Shown: positions 8,581 to 17,430, counted from the first letter of the stretch. The stretch: DNA of 64,000 nt from CAKSST01 sp045535505 (GCA_045535505.1 JAZSLU010000032.1:1-64000); one strand, 5' to 3'. The notes: a model not told the origin generated them from the sequence alone. Program-made: numbers and translations.

Positions 8581-10845
8581 GTGCAATACAGTTATGAACT
8601 TTTTACAAATGCGGCTAAAACTGCAATAGAATGCGGCGTTAAATCCGCAAGTATGATGGGCCATACTTATGTTGGTTGCGAACATATATTGCTTGGGATT
8701 GCAGGAACAGAACAAAGTGTCGGAGCAAAAATTTTAAAAGCTCGCGGTGTAACAACAAGGGATATAATTGGCGTTATTGAAGATGTTATAGGTAGCGGTA
8801 ACCCAACGGTGTTATGTCACGATAACTTTACAAAGACAGCGCAAATGGTTATTGAAAATTCAATTAAATATATGACACAAAAAGGCTGCACTTGCGTGGG
8901 CACAGACCATTTATTACTTAGCATCGTGTCTGGCGCTGATAATTTTGCAAAAAAGTTGCTAAGGGAGTTTGACGTTAACATAACGGCGCTTATTGGCGAA
9001 CTTGAGGGGTACAGAACAAATTGTGTAAATGACAATAGTATCAAAGCGTCTAACATTAAGGTTCATAAAACAACCCTACTTGAGAAGTATGGCACAAACT
9101 TAACAAAAGCGGCGCAAAATGGTTTGATTGACCCTCTTATTGCAAGAACAAATGAACTTAACAAGGTTATTAGAATTTTATGCAGACGGCATAAAAACAA
9201 CCCTTGTCTTGTGGGTGAACCCGGTGTTGGCAAAACGGCTATTGTGCAAGGTCTTGCAAGAAAAATTGTGCAAGGCGAGGTACCCCATTTGCTTTTGGGA
9301 AAACAAATTATCTCGCTTGATTTGACGGCGCTTGTTGCGGGAACAAAATACCGTGGAGATTTTGAGGACAGAGTGCAAAACTTAATAAATGAGGTGCGTT
9401 TAAACCCTGATATTATCTTATTTATTGATGAGGTGCATACTGTAGTAGGGGCCGGCTCTGCAGAGGGGTCGGTTGATGCGGCTAACATATTAAAGCCTGC
9501 ACTAACAATGGGAGATTTTAAAGTTATTGGAGCAACGACATATAACGAATATCGCAAGAACATCGAAAAAGATTCGGCTTTAGAACGTCGCTTTCAACCC
9601 GTTTATGTGAACGAGCCGTCTTGCGAGGAGGCGGTTGACATTATAATCGGGGTAAAGGATGTTTACAGTGAGCATCACGGCGTTGAAATTCCAAACGAGG
9701 TTATATCGGCGGCAGTGTCGCTTTCAAACAGGTATATTAATGACAGATTTTTGCCCGACAAGGCTATTGACTTAATTGACGAGGCGGCGGCAAAAATTAA
9801 ACTTGAAAATTCAAACGGTGAGTATGACGAGGTTTTAAAGGGCGGGGTTGCGCTAAAAAATAAAAGAGCAACTTTAAGCATTGATGACATTAAAGAGGTT
9901 TTGGCGCAAAACTGTAATCTACCCATAAGTCAACTTAGTAATGATGTGTTTTATAATGACCCTCAAAAAAGATTGAAAGAAAGAATAGTAGGTCAAGACA
10001 ATGCTGTTCAAGCGGTTTGCAAGGCGTTAAGACGCTCGGCAGCCGGTATAAGAGATAAACAAAGACCAATTGGCTCTTTTTTGTTTAGTGGACCTACGGG
10101 TGTTGGAAAAACTTATTTATGCCGTCTTCTTGCGCTTGAACTGTTTGGCAGCGAGAAAAACCTTATAAAGCTTGATATGTCTGAATATAGCGAAAAGCAT
10201 ACGGTTTCTCGTCTTATTGGTGCACCTCCGGGATATGTTGGATATGACGAGCCCGGACAACTAACGCAGGCGGTACGAAAAAAGCCTTACAGTGTTGTTT
10301 TGTTTGATGAAATTGAAAAAGCGCACCCTGATGTTTATAACATTTTATTGCAGATTTTAGAGGATGGTGTGCTTACGGATTCTTCCGGTAGGAAGGTTAA
10401 TTTTTCTAATACTGTAATAGTTATCACTACCAATACGGGTGGCAAACAAAGCGGCGTTATGGGCTTTAATTCTTCTGCAAAAGATATATTAAATAAAGAA
10501 ATTACCGATTATTTTAGACCCGAATTGCTCGGCAGGCTTGACGAGATAGTTATGTTTGACGGTCTTGACAAAAACGCTTTGCAACAAATTTGTAAACTCT
10601 TGCTAGAGCAGTTGAAAAAGTTGGTTAATGAAAACGGCGGCAATCTTGAGATTGATGACAGTGTTTATGAGGTTTTAGCAAGTGAATGTGATGATAAAAG
10701 TGGTGGAGCAAGGGCACTAAAGAGAATTATAAGGGACAAAATTGAAGATAAACTTAGTGAACTTGCTATTGAACGTGGCGGTATGTTGGCACAACAGTTT
10801 ATTTGCGGCGTGAATAAAAATGAGATTATTATAAGTGTAAAATAA
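8581..10845 (+). CDS. ClpA/ClpC-family AAA+ unfoldase lacking the middle domain
   Basis: 754 residues from a GTG start; AAGGCGG lies about 10 bases upstream. Two Clp N repeats (residues 1-150) are followed by D1 with Walker A GEPGVGKT near 213 and Walker B LFIDEVH, then D2 with Walker A GPTGVGKT near 503 and Walker B VLFDEIEKAHPD. A MGF loop in the ClpP-docking position (after KQSGV) suggests it feeds ClpP. Between DEAAAKIKL and LSIDDI there are only about 25 residues where Bacillus ClpC has about 65, so the UVR-containing M domain is missing, as in ClpA. No mcsA-mcsB-ctsR neighbours are present. It could be called ClpA-like or a shortened ClpC. Confidence 0.85.
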   Translation: MQYSYELFTNAAKTAIECGVKSASMMGHTYVGCEHILLGIAGTEQSVGAKILKARGVTTRDIIGVIEDVIGSGNPTVLCHDNFTKTAQMVIENSIKYMTQKGCTCVGTDHLLLSIVSGADNFAKKLLREFDVNITALIGELEGYRTNCVNDNSIKASNIKVHKTTLLEKYGTNLTKAAQNGLIDPLIARTNELNKVIRILCRRHKNNPCLVGEPGVGKTAIVQGLARKIVQGEVPHLLLGKQIISLDLTALVAGTKYRGDFEDRVQNLINEVRLNPDIILFIDEVHTVVGAGSAEGSVDAANILKPALTMGDFKVIGATTYNEYRKNIEKDSALERRFQPVYVNEPSCEEAVDIIIGVKDVYSEHHGVEIPNEVISAAVSLSNRYINDRFLPDKAIDLIDEAAAKIKLENSNGEYDEVLKGGVALKNKRATLSIDDIKEVLAQNCNLPISQLSNDVFYNDPQKRLKERIVGQDNAVQAVCKALRRSAAGIRDKQRPIGSFLFSGPTGVGKTYLCRLLALELFGSEKNLIKLDMSEYSEKHTVSRLIGAPPGYVGYDEPGQLTQAVRKKPYSVVLFDEIEKAHPDVYNILLQILEDGVLTDSSGRKVNFSNTVIVITTNTGGKQSGVMGFNSSAKDILNKEITDYFRPELLGRLDEIVMFDGLDKNALQQICKLLLEQLKKLVNENGGNLEIDDSVYEVLASECDDKSGGARALKRIIRDKIEDKLSELAIERGGMLAQQFICGVNKNEIIISVK

Positions 10846-10873
10846 GAAAAGCGGAGTTAATCTCCGCTTTTTT
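10846..10873 (+). terminator. Terminator of the Clp ATPase gene
   Basis: AAAAGCGGAG (10847-10856), a five-base loop, CTCCGCTTTT, then further T residues. Confidence 0.85.
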
Positions 10874-10903
10874 GTATCAAATGGTAAAATTTCGGGCAAA
10901 ATA
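10874..10903 (+). promoter_or_regulatory. Candidate forespore (sigma-F/G) promoter of the ger operon
   Basis: GTATC (10874-10878), 15-bp spacer, then GGGCAAAATA (10894-10903). This approximates the GYATA-N15-GGnnAnnnTA form of forespore promoters, with one mismatch in the -35. Germinant-receptor operons are normally sigma-G dependent, which makes the match plausible. No sigma-A promoter was found here. Confidence 0.35.
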
Positions 10904-10940
10904 TTTTAAAAAGTTTTTATAAACTGTTGGGGTTAAAAGT

Positions 10941-12029
10941 ATGGATAATAAAATTCATTTAAGACAGGTTATTCTTTTGTTGTTTGTTGCTGTGACAACA
11001 ACTTATTCAATTATTGATATGCCGAAATTTATGGCTCAAAGTTTTGATAGAAGCAGTTGGCTGCCGATAATTTTGGGTGCCTTTGTTTTTGCGGCGGCGG
11101 TAAGTTTGATTGCGCAAATTAACTGTATGTATCAGGGCAAGGTGTTTTTTGATTATACAAACGAAATTATGGGTAAATTCTTTGCGTATTTTTTCAGTAT
11201 TTTTTATATTTTATATTTCATCATTATTGAAACAAACTTAAATATTAAGCTTGTTGGAATTTTAAGCGCAAACTTTTTGCCGAAAACACCATACTATATT
11301 TTTTTAGCAGTATCAATTGGACTTTCTGCTTTTTTGGCGAAAAAGGGATTAACAAATGTTTGCAGACTTATTGAGATAACAGGAATATTATTTTTAGTGG
11401 TTACAATATTTATTTGTATTGTGATGATAACCAACGGAAACAAAAACAATATTTTACCCCTATTTAATAAGAATGATTTTAATAATATTGCACAGTCGGT
11501 AAGAGAAATTATTTTACCTTTTGCGGGTGTTGAAGTTTTACTGATTGTGCCTTTTGCTAAAGGATATAAAAATGTTGCGAAAAAGGCATTTTTGACTATG
11601 CTTTTTATAGGCTTGTTTTATGTATTGATTGTTGAAAGCACAATAAAAATTCTTGGACCTAACAACACCAAACTGTTGAACGATGCTTTTTTTGATGCTG
11701 TAAAATCTACCCCTGCGCCAATTATCGAAAGGCTTGATGTAATTTATCTAACGTTTGGTCTTGCAAGTTTGTTTACAGGTTTTGGCGTTATGTTTTTAGC
11801 AATAATTGAACATGCTTGTAAGGTTTTTTCAAGGGTTAACAGAAACGTGATTATAGCCATTGCTTCTGTTATAGTTTTTATTTTAAGCATTATTGGAATT
11901 AAGACCGATGCAGCAGATTTGGCAAGAAATATTATAGCCGTTATGATTGTTTTTGCAGTATTTGTTATACCTTTAATTGTATTTATTGGCGCAAAAATTA
12001 AAAGACACAATAAATATGCGGAGGTGTGA
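10941..12029 (+). CDS. Germinant receptor subunit B (GerAB/GerKB family permease)
   Basis: 362 residues, almost entirely hydrophobic, with about ten membrane segments. The start IHLRQVILLLFVAVTTTYSI and an internal REIILPFAGVEVLLIVPF segment are characteristic of the spore germination (amino-acid permease-like, APC superfamily) B subunit. It would lie in the inner spore membrane and take part in germinant sensing with the A and C subunits encoded next. GGGGTTAAAAGT precedes the ATG. The order here is B-C-A, not the more usual A-B-C or A-C-B. Confidence 0.88.
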   Translation: MDNKIHLRQVILLLFVAVTTTYSIIDMPKFMAQSFDRSSWLPIILGAFVFAAAVSLIAQINCMYQGKVFFDYTNEIMGKFFAYFFSIFYILYFIIIETNLNIKLVGILSANFLPKTPYYIFLAVSIGLSAFLAKKGLTNVCRLIEITGILFLVVTIFICIVMITNGNKNNILPLFNKNDFNNIAQSVREIILPFAGVEVLLIVPFAKGYKNVAKKAFLTMLFIGLFYVLIVESTIKILGPNNTKLLNDAFFDAVKSTPAPIIERLDVIYLTFGLASLFTGFGVMFLAIIEHACKVFSRVNRNVIIAIASVIVFILSIIGIKTDAADLARNIIAVMIVFAVFVIPLIVFIGAKIKRHNKYAEV

Positions 12030-12032
12030 TGA

Positions 12033-13157
12033 GTGCGCAAATTTTTAAAGTTGATAGTTTTTTGTATTATTATGTCATTTTTGATGTGCACCTTGTGCAG
12101 TTGTTATGATGCGATGGATATAAACAAAAAGCATATAGTAACGGCGGTTATTCTTGATTATAAGGACCAAAAGGTGCAATTTAACGTTGAAATTGCCGAT
12201 ATTGAAGGCAGTGATTCTGACAGTGGTGAAGACAAATATAAATACGTAACTGGTGTTGGCACAACGATTATGGAAAGCAGACAGCAACTTGACCGAAACC
12301 TTGACAGGCAGTTATATTTGAGCGCTATAAGAGCTATCATTTTTACTGAAGATTTTATTAACGAATATTTAATTGAATATCTTAACCGACTGCGTGCATC
12401 AGAACAGTATAATAAAAAGGTGATTATTGTAACCACATCTTGTGAGCCGAGTGAGCTGATTGAAACTTGTAAAGAAAACAAGATGTCTGTAGGATTTTCT
12501 ACCGAAGAGATGTTAACAACTTTAAAAAAACAAGGTGAAAGTTTTTCAAGAACAACACAAGAGGTAATTGAAAAGCTATCAAATGACCATGCGGCTATGT
12601 TGTTGCCGTGTATTGGTGTAAAGGACAAAACAAATACATTGCTTGGATATACGGTCATTGATAAGAATAAAGTGAAAGGTTTTATAGATGCGCAAAAAGC
12701 CAATGGTGCAGTTTTGTTTAACAGAGAAAAAGCCGAAAGTCAATACCTTGTTGAGTATAACGGACAAGACCTATCTGTTGAGGGTAAAATAAAACATTGC
12801 AAAATTAAGCCTCTATATAGTGACGGTAAAATTAAATTTAAAGTAGATTGCCAGATGAAAGCCACATTGCTTTACGGGGACAGTCGTCCGCCATACACGT
12901 TTTCACGCAGTGATTATGAAAAAATTGAACGGATGTTAAAACAAGATGTTAAAAAGCAGATTGAACAAACTGTAAAAAAAGCACAGACCGAACACGGCTG
13001 CGATTATTTGTATTTTGATGATGCTTTTAGAATAAAATATCCAAAAGTGTTTGATACGCTTGATTGGACAAAAGAATTTAAAACGGCAAACGTTGATGTT
13101 GATGTAAAAATTGACCTTGACAGTATATGGTTGATGGATTATGAAGAAAAAAATTAA
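12033..13157 (+). CDS. Germinant receptor lipoprotein subunit C (Ger(x)C family)
   Basis: 374 residues from a GTG start, three bases after the B subunit stop, with GGAGGTG overlapping that stop. The signal peptide ends in a lipobox-like LCSC followed by YDAMDINKKHIVTAVILDY, the classic Ger(x)C N-terminus (family: C-W-D-x-x-E-I-x-x); here Tyr-Asp-Ala replaces the usual Trp-Asp-x. The C-terminal region carries DYLYFDDAFRIKYPKVF, matching the G-x-D-x-x-x-F-x-x-x-x-x-x-P pattern of the third domain. It is anchored on the outer face of the inner spore membrane. Confidence 0.88.
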   Translation: MRKFLKLIVFCIIMSFLMCTLCSCYDAMDINKKHIVTAVILDYKDQKVQFNVEIADIEGSDSDSGEDKYKYVTGVGTTIMESRQQLDRNLDRQLYLSAIRAIIFTEDFINEYLIEYLNRLRASEQYNKKVIIVTTSCEPSELIETCKENKMSVGFSTEEMLTTLKKQGESFSRTTQEVIEKLSNDHAAMLLPCIGVKDKTNTLLGYTVIDKNKVKGFIDAQKANGAVLFNREKAESQYLVEYNGQDLSVEGKIKHCKIKPLYSDGKIKFKVDCQMKATLLYGDSRPPYTFSRSDYEKIERMLKQDVKKQIEQTVKKAQTEHGCDYLYFDDAFRIKYPKVFDTLDWTKEFKTANVDVDVKIDLDSIWLMDYEEKN

Positions 13158-13176
13158 GGAGGTGAAATAAAAAACC

Positions 13177-14616
13177 ATGGGCAAATTTAACAACTTTTAT
13201 GATTTTACAAAAGCGTTGGAAGAACAAAGCAGAGGATATAAATACAGAACAATAAGTTTTAGTGACGGTGTTTTAAAAGTGTTTTGTATTTTACAATTAA
13301 CCGACAGAGATATGCTTACCGAGAGTGTTATTAAACCGCTTGTTTTGCATTGCAAAGAAAACTCAATCAATGCTCGTATTGCGGCGCAAAGCGTTCTTTT
13401 TGCCGACGACTTTACCATTGAAAAGGACAAAGCTCAAATTAACACGCACATTCTTAACGGAATGGTGGTTATTTTGTTTTCCAACGATGACGAATATATT
13501 GTGCTGAACCTTAAAAAAGTTCAGCACAGAAGTGTGTCGACACCGCAACTTGAATATACAATGCGCGGACCGCAAGACTGTTTTACCGAAAATCTTGACG
13601 TTAATCTTTCACTTGTGAGGTACAGACTTAAAGACAAAAACGCAAAGTATGAGTTTTTTGAGGTTGGTAAACGAACAAAAACAAGGGTGGCGGTTATATA
13701 TTGCGCGGACATTGCAAACGATAATGTTGTTTGTGAGGTAAAAAAACGCATAAAAGAAATTGATATTGACGGTATTGAAGATTCGGGTGATTTACAGGCT
13801 TTTCTTGCTAATAACAAATATCAGCTTTTCCCCAATACGGGTCTTGTTGAACGCTCAGACCTTTCTTGCCAGAGTATAGTTGAGGGCAAGGTTTTAATAA
13901 TGGTTGACGGCAGCCCCATTGCGCTTATCGCACCTAAAGTTTTTGTTGAGTTCTTGCAGTCGAGCGATGATAGATATGACAATAAATTTTTTGGTGTTAT
14001 GTCAAGAATGTTAAGATATATTGCCGTGTTGCTTTCTTTTATGTCAACAAGCATTCTGGTTGCAATAACGGCTTTTCATACCGATGTTTTGCCCAGCAGT
14101 TATGCAATTCTTCTGTCTCAAATGAGGGTTAAAGTGCCGTTTGGCGCACTCGTTTCGGGGTTAATTGTTGAAATAATACTTGAACTGTTAAGGGAAGCAC
14201 TTATACGAATTCCAAAACAGATTGGTACGGCTATTGGTATTGTGGGTGCTATTGTTATTGGTGAGGCGGCAATTTCTGCTGGTTTATTTAGTCAGTTGAT
14301 GCTTATTGTCGGCTCGGTTTCGCTTCTTTCATCTTTTGTTATACCTGACTATTCTTTAATAAACGCCTTTCGAATTTTAAAATTTATGCTGATAATTTCA
14401 ACCGGTATGTTGGGCTTTTTGGGGTTTACGGTATTTGTACTTGTGGTGCTAATGCAACTTGTATCTCATGACAGTTTTTCGGTACCCTATATGGCTCCTG
14501 CGGCACCGTTTAATCTTTATGATTTTGTGAGAGCTATAATTAATAACACAACAATTTCGCCCAAAAGACCTAATTATTTAAGAACACAAGACAATATTCG
14601 TGCTAAACTAAAATAA
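13177..14616 (+). CDS. Germinant receptor subunit A (GerA family)
   Basis: 479 residues. An N-terminal soluble domain of about 280 residues is followed by four to five membrane segments from about residue 285. The LPSSYAILLSQMRVKVPFG segment and the EIILELLREALIRIPKQIG helix are signature regions of GerAA-type proteins. The RBS AAGGAGG is 14 bases from the ATG, slightly far, and a stop codon six bases upstream in frame rules out an earlier start. It completes a full tripartite receptor, so this locus can encode one functional germinant receptor. Ligand unknown. Confidence 0.92.
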   Translation: MGKFNNFYDFTKALEEQSRGYKYRTISFSDGVLKVFCILQLTDRDMLTESVIKPLVLHCKENSINARIAAQSVLFADDFTIEKDKAQINTHILNGMVVILFSNDDEYIVLNLKKVQHRSVSTPQLEYTMRGPQDCFTENLDVNLSLVRYRLKDKNAKYEFFEVGKRTKTRVAVIYCADIANDNVVCEVKKRIKEIDIDGIEDSGDLQAFLANNKYQLFPNTGLVERSDLSCQSIVEGKVLIMVDGSPIALIAPKVFVEFLQSSDDRYDNKFFGVMSRMLRYIAVLLSFMSTSILVAITAFHTDVLPSSYAILLSQMRVKVPFGALVSGLIVEIILELLREALIRIPKQIGTAIGIVGAIVIGEAAISAGLFSQLMLIVGSVSLLSSFVIPDYSLINAFRILKFMLIISTGMLGFLGFTVFVLVVLMQLVSHDSFSVPYMAPAAPFNLYDFVRAIINNTTISPKRPNYLRTQDNIRAKLK

Positions 14617-14620
14617 AAAG

Positions 14621-14653
14621 AGCGGAAAGCATTTTAAAATGCTTTCCGCTTTT
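14621..14653. terminator. Bidirectional terminator between gerA and the 68-codon gene
   Basis: A perfect 15-bp palindrome: AGCGGAAAGCATTTT (14621-14635) directly followed by its reverse complement (14636-14650). The minus strand has the better T-tract (CTTTTTATTTT), so it primarily ends the minus-strand gene. Confidence 0.85.
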
Positions 14654-14858
14654 AAAGTTTAAAATCGTCAGGACTGTAGTTTTTTGAAATTTCAGTTCTG
14701 ATGGGTTTGCGCTTTAATATGTCATATTTAAATTTGCGGCATTTATCATAAGCGGAGACAACACCGCGGTAGGAACAATAAATTTCATTATCACCGTCAC
14801 TTTTTATTCCATAAACGCAGTAGCAACAAAATTTATAGTCTTTATTAAAAAAACCCAT
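14652..14858 (-). CDS. Conserved small cysteine-rich protein (putative metal-binding)
   Basis: 68 residues with paired cysteines: C-C-x-x-C near residues 11-14, IYCSYRGVV around 27-35 and the C-R-K-F-K-Y-D signature at about 41-47, followed by basic residues (LKRKPIR). I recognise this C-x-x-C...C...CRKFKYDP-like pattern from short hypothetical proteins common in Clostridia; spacing suggests a single zinc site. AAGGA lies about 10 bases upstream of the ATG, and a good sigma-A promoter lies in the end of the upstream minus-strand gene. Function unknown. Confidence 0.75.
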   Translation of the reverse strand: MGFFNKDYKFCCYCVYGIKSDGDNEIYCSYRGVVSAYDKCRKFKYDILKRKPIRTEISKNYSPDDFKL

Positions 14859-14891
14859 AGTTTTTCAGTCCTTAAAATTAATTACATAACA

Positions 14892-14920
14892 AGTATATCA
14901 CACTTTGGCAAATTTTCCAA
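14892..14920 (-). promoter_or_regulatory. Sigma-A promoter of the 68-codon gene
   Basis: On minus: TTGGAA (14920-14915), 17-bp spacer, TATACT (14897-14892). It sits in the last codons of the YlbJ-like gene. The same bases form an imperfect hairpin (CACACTTTGG / CCAAGTGTG, 14899-14925) that on the plus strand ends in TTTTTT and could stop antisense transcription. Confidence 0.6.
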
Positions 14921-15965
14921 GTGTGTTTTTTGGGCAGGAAAAAAGGAATATGATGCAGGTTATAATTAAGGCTATTGAGCAGGGCAGAGATGCAGCTGTA
15001 CCCGAATAAACAGGTGATTTTGTTATATTGGCTACGCTTACAGAGATGTTGAATATTTTTACAAAAAGTTCGCTGATTCCGGCAAGGAGCAATCCGTGAA
15101 GAATTCTTATTAAAACGAATTTTAGGTAGTTTGGCATTAATTTTTTGCAAAGTGACATAACCTGAGCATGAACGCAAAAGCCGCACCAACCTAAAATAAG
15201 CGCAACTATAAAGATGTTATTTCTGAAATAAATGGTTGCGGTTGTAACCTCGCTTAGAGCGGTGAACATAATTTGCAATTTTTGACCTAAAAAAGTGGTG
15301 ATTACTGCCTCAAAAGCTGAAAACAAAACAACAAAAGAACAAACGCTTATAACCGAAGCACAAGCGTCGCTTACCGATTGTACAAAGGCATCTGTATAAG
15401 AAAGTGTGCTGGTATTTGTGCGTTGTGTTACGGTATCGTTTGAGCGAAAAATTATATTGATTATTATGCAAGAGATAACGTTTGCAGCCAGTAGTACATA
15501 ACCGATTTTTTGACTATTTAGAATGCCTTTGCCAACCGCTAACACTATAAAGGCGGGACCAGGATTAACACAGCAACATATTAAGTTTTGCGCTTGTTTT
15601 TTTGAAATTTGGTTTTGCTCGTACAGTAAATGTGTGAGCTTTGCGCCGACGGGGTATCCTGATAGCATTGAAAGCAGTACAACACAGGTGGCATTGCCGT
15701 TAATTCCAAACATTACTTTGCCTACAGGAGCAAGAATTTTACCTAAAAGATTTGAAATTTGCGAACGCATTATAAAGGTAGAAATTACACAAAAAGGGAA
15801 GAGCGTAGGAATTAATATATTTGCGCAAAGATGCAAACCTTTTAGTGCACCGTTAATGCTTTCGCTTGAGGCGGTTAAAAACAAAGTCGCAGCCACAAGG
15901 CACAATACGGCTAAGAAAACCGTTTTTATCTTCTTGTTGGTGATTATACAAGCTTTGTGTTTCAT
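14898..15965 (-). CDS. ylbJ: YlbJ-like sporulation membrane protein (nucleoside-recognition/Gate fold)
   Basis: 355 residues, about eight to ten membrane segments. The segments ANILIPTLFPFCVISTF, LSGYPVGAKL and CCCVNPGPAFIVLAVG match the sporulation integral membrane protein YlbJ and related Gate-domain proteins; it probably acts in the mother cell during engulfment. No Shine-Dalgarno is visible before the ATG at 15965 (upstream reads TCATATATTATCAAT), and no alternative in-frame start with a better site is found. It is divergent from yqfC, another mother-cell gene, 36 bases away; an inverted TCATAT/ATATGA repeat lies between them. Confidence 0.7.
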   Translation of the reverse strand: MKHKACIITNKKIKTVFLAVLCLVAATLFLTASSESINGALKGLHLCANILIPTLFPFCVISTFIMRSQISNLLGKILAPVGKVMFGINGNATCVVLLSMLSGYPVGAKLTHLLYEQNQISKKQAQNLICCCVNPGPAFIVLAVGKGILNSQKIGYVLLAANVISCIIINIIFRSNDTVTQRTNTSTLSYTDAFVQSVSDACASVISVCSFVVLFSAFEAVITTFLGQKLQIMFTALSEVTTATIYFRNNIFIVALILGWCGFCVHAQVMSLCKKLMPNYLKFVLIRILHGLLLAGISELFVKIFNISVSVANITKSPVYSGTAASLPCSIALIITCIIFLFSCPKNTLGKFAKV

Positions 15966-16001
15966 ATTGATAATATATGAGACGAGGTAGGTTTTATATG
16001 T

Positions 16002-16238
16002 ATGAGCAATAAAAATAAAATGTATATTGGTATGGATTTGATGATAGAAATTGTGTCTAATAGAGAAATGACTGTCGATGGTTGCAAAGGGGTTGCCGAG
16101 TATGATGAAAACTATATTAAACTTAATGCCAAAAAAGGAACGGTGACGGTTTTTGGAGTAAATTTAGAAATTAAAAGTTTTACCGAAGCGGCGCTTTTTA
16201 TTGTTGGCAAAATTGAACGCATTGAATTTTGTATGTAA
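16002..16238 (+). CDS. yqfC: Sporulation protein YqfC (YabP/YqfC family)
   Basis: 78 residues, small and beta-rich, with the L-E-I-K-S-F-x-x-x-x-L-x-I-x-G-K-I family ending. In Bacillus the yqfC gene is sigma-E controlled and precedes yqfD and phoH, as here. AGGTAGG lies about 11 bases upstream. Biochemical role unknown; it likely acts at the outer forespore membrane in the mother cell. Only 12 bases separate it from yqfD. Confidence 0.88.
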   Translation: MSNKNKMYIGMDLMIEIVSNREMTVDGCKGVAEYDENYIKLNAKKGTVTVFGVNLEIKSFTEAALFIVGKIERIEFCM

Positions 16239-16250
16239 AGGAGAGAATTT

Positions 16251-17420
16251 ATGCTTTGGCTTTACAGGTTTTTTTGCGGGTATATTACGATAGCAATTAA
16301 GGGCAATTATAGCGAACGACTTATAAACACTCTTGCAAAAAGCGGCATTTCGGTATGGCATATTAAAAGAAAGAAGAATTATATTCAAGCTTCAATTTTT
16401 GCTCACGATTTTAAACGACTTGCTTCTTTAAAGGGCAAAAGCGGTGTTAAAATTCATATTTTGAGCAAGACGGGGTTACCTTTTGTAATTAATAAATACA
16501 AACACCGTCCCGGTCTTTTTGCTGGAGCGGCATTATTTATTGTTTTAATTTTTGTGTTGTCGAGCTATGTTTGGAACATAAAGGTTGAAGGCAATAAAGC
16601 CGTGTCTGAGCAAACTGTAATTGAGGCGTGTAAGCGCATTGGAATAAAAGAAGGAACCAAAACAAAAGATGTTGACCCCCAAAATGCAAGGGTTGAGTTG
16701 TTGCTTGAAATGAAAGGGTTGACTTGGGCATCTATAAATGTTGAGGGGAGTTGCGTTACTGTAAATGTAAGAGAATATGAGGAAAAACAAAAGGATGACG
16801 ATGCGCCTTGTAATTTAAAATCGGCTGTATCGGGCGTTGTTATATCAACCAAGGTTACTAAAGGTGATGTTTGTGTAAAACCCGGTGATACCGTTACGAA
16901 AGACCAATTGTTAGTAAGTGGCGCAGTTGCCCATGCCGACGGTACAACTCAGTTTGTAAAAAGTCAAGGCGAAATAATTGTTGAAACGACCCGCACTTTT
17001 GTGCAAAAAATTAATTTTGAACAAGAACAGTGCATTAGAAACGGCAAGGTAAAAACCTTAAGTGTTATAAACTTTTTCGGACATAAAATTCCTTTGTTTT
17101 TAGGCGAGATTAAGGGGGATTATGAAAAAGAAAATAAAATTTGTAAATTGAGCGCAGGGGCAAATTATGCTCCAATATATCTTGAAAAAGCAAATTTTTA
17201 TATGATCAAGACAGACCGTTATAGATTAAGTGTTGAACAAGCGATTGAGAAGGCGCAAAAAAGTATAGAAAACGAAGTGTTAAGCATTGATGGGTTTTCT
17301 GTGGTGTCACACAAAGATGAAATTTTACAAAACGAAGACGGAATTGAACTTAAAAGGGAATATATTTGCAGAGAAAATGCTGCAAAATCTGAGATTTTGT
17401 TGATTGATACTTTTAATTGA
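16251..17420 (+). CDS. yqfD: Sporulation protein YqfD
   Basis: 389 residues. A soluble N-terminal region of about 85 residues is followed by one strong membrane helix (AALFIVLIFVLSSYVW, near residues 90-108) and a long extracytoplasmic part with a POTRA-like stretch directly after the helix (KVEGNKAVSEQTVIEACKRI). This is the YqfD/SpoIV-like layout. AAGGAGAG lies six to seven bases before the ATG. It follows yqfC in the usual mother-cell pair; required for efficient sporulation in Bacillus, exact mechanism unknown. Confidence 0.9.
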   Translation: MLWLYRFFCGYITIAIKGNYSERLINTLAKSGISVWHIKRKKNYIQASIFAHDFKRLASLKGKSGVKIHILSKTGLPFVINKYKHRPGLFAGAALFIVLIFVLSSYVWNIKVEGNKAVSEQTVIEACKRIGIKEGTKTKDVDPQNARVELLLEMKGLTWASINVEGSCVTVNVREYEEKQKDDDAPCNLKSAVSGVVISTKVTKGDVCVKPGDTVTKDQLLVSGAVAHADGTTQFVKSQGEIIVETTRTFVQKINFEQEQCIRNGKVKTLSVINFFGHKIPLFLGEIKGDYEKENKICKLSAGANYAPIYLEKANFYMIKTDRYRLSVEQAIEKAQKSIENEVLSIDGFSVVSHKDEILQNEDGIELKREYICRENAAKSEILLIDTFN

Positions 17421-17430
17421 GAAATTGTTA

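Noticed and set aside
9063..9563. 166-codon antisense frame over the Clp ATPase gene
   Set aside because: Lies wholly within the D1 ATPase coding region with no start signal or family match.
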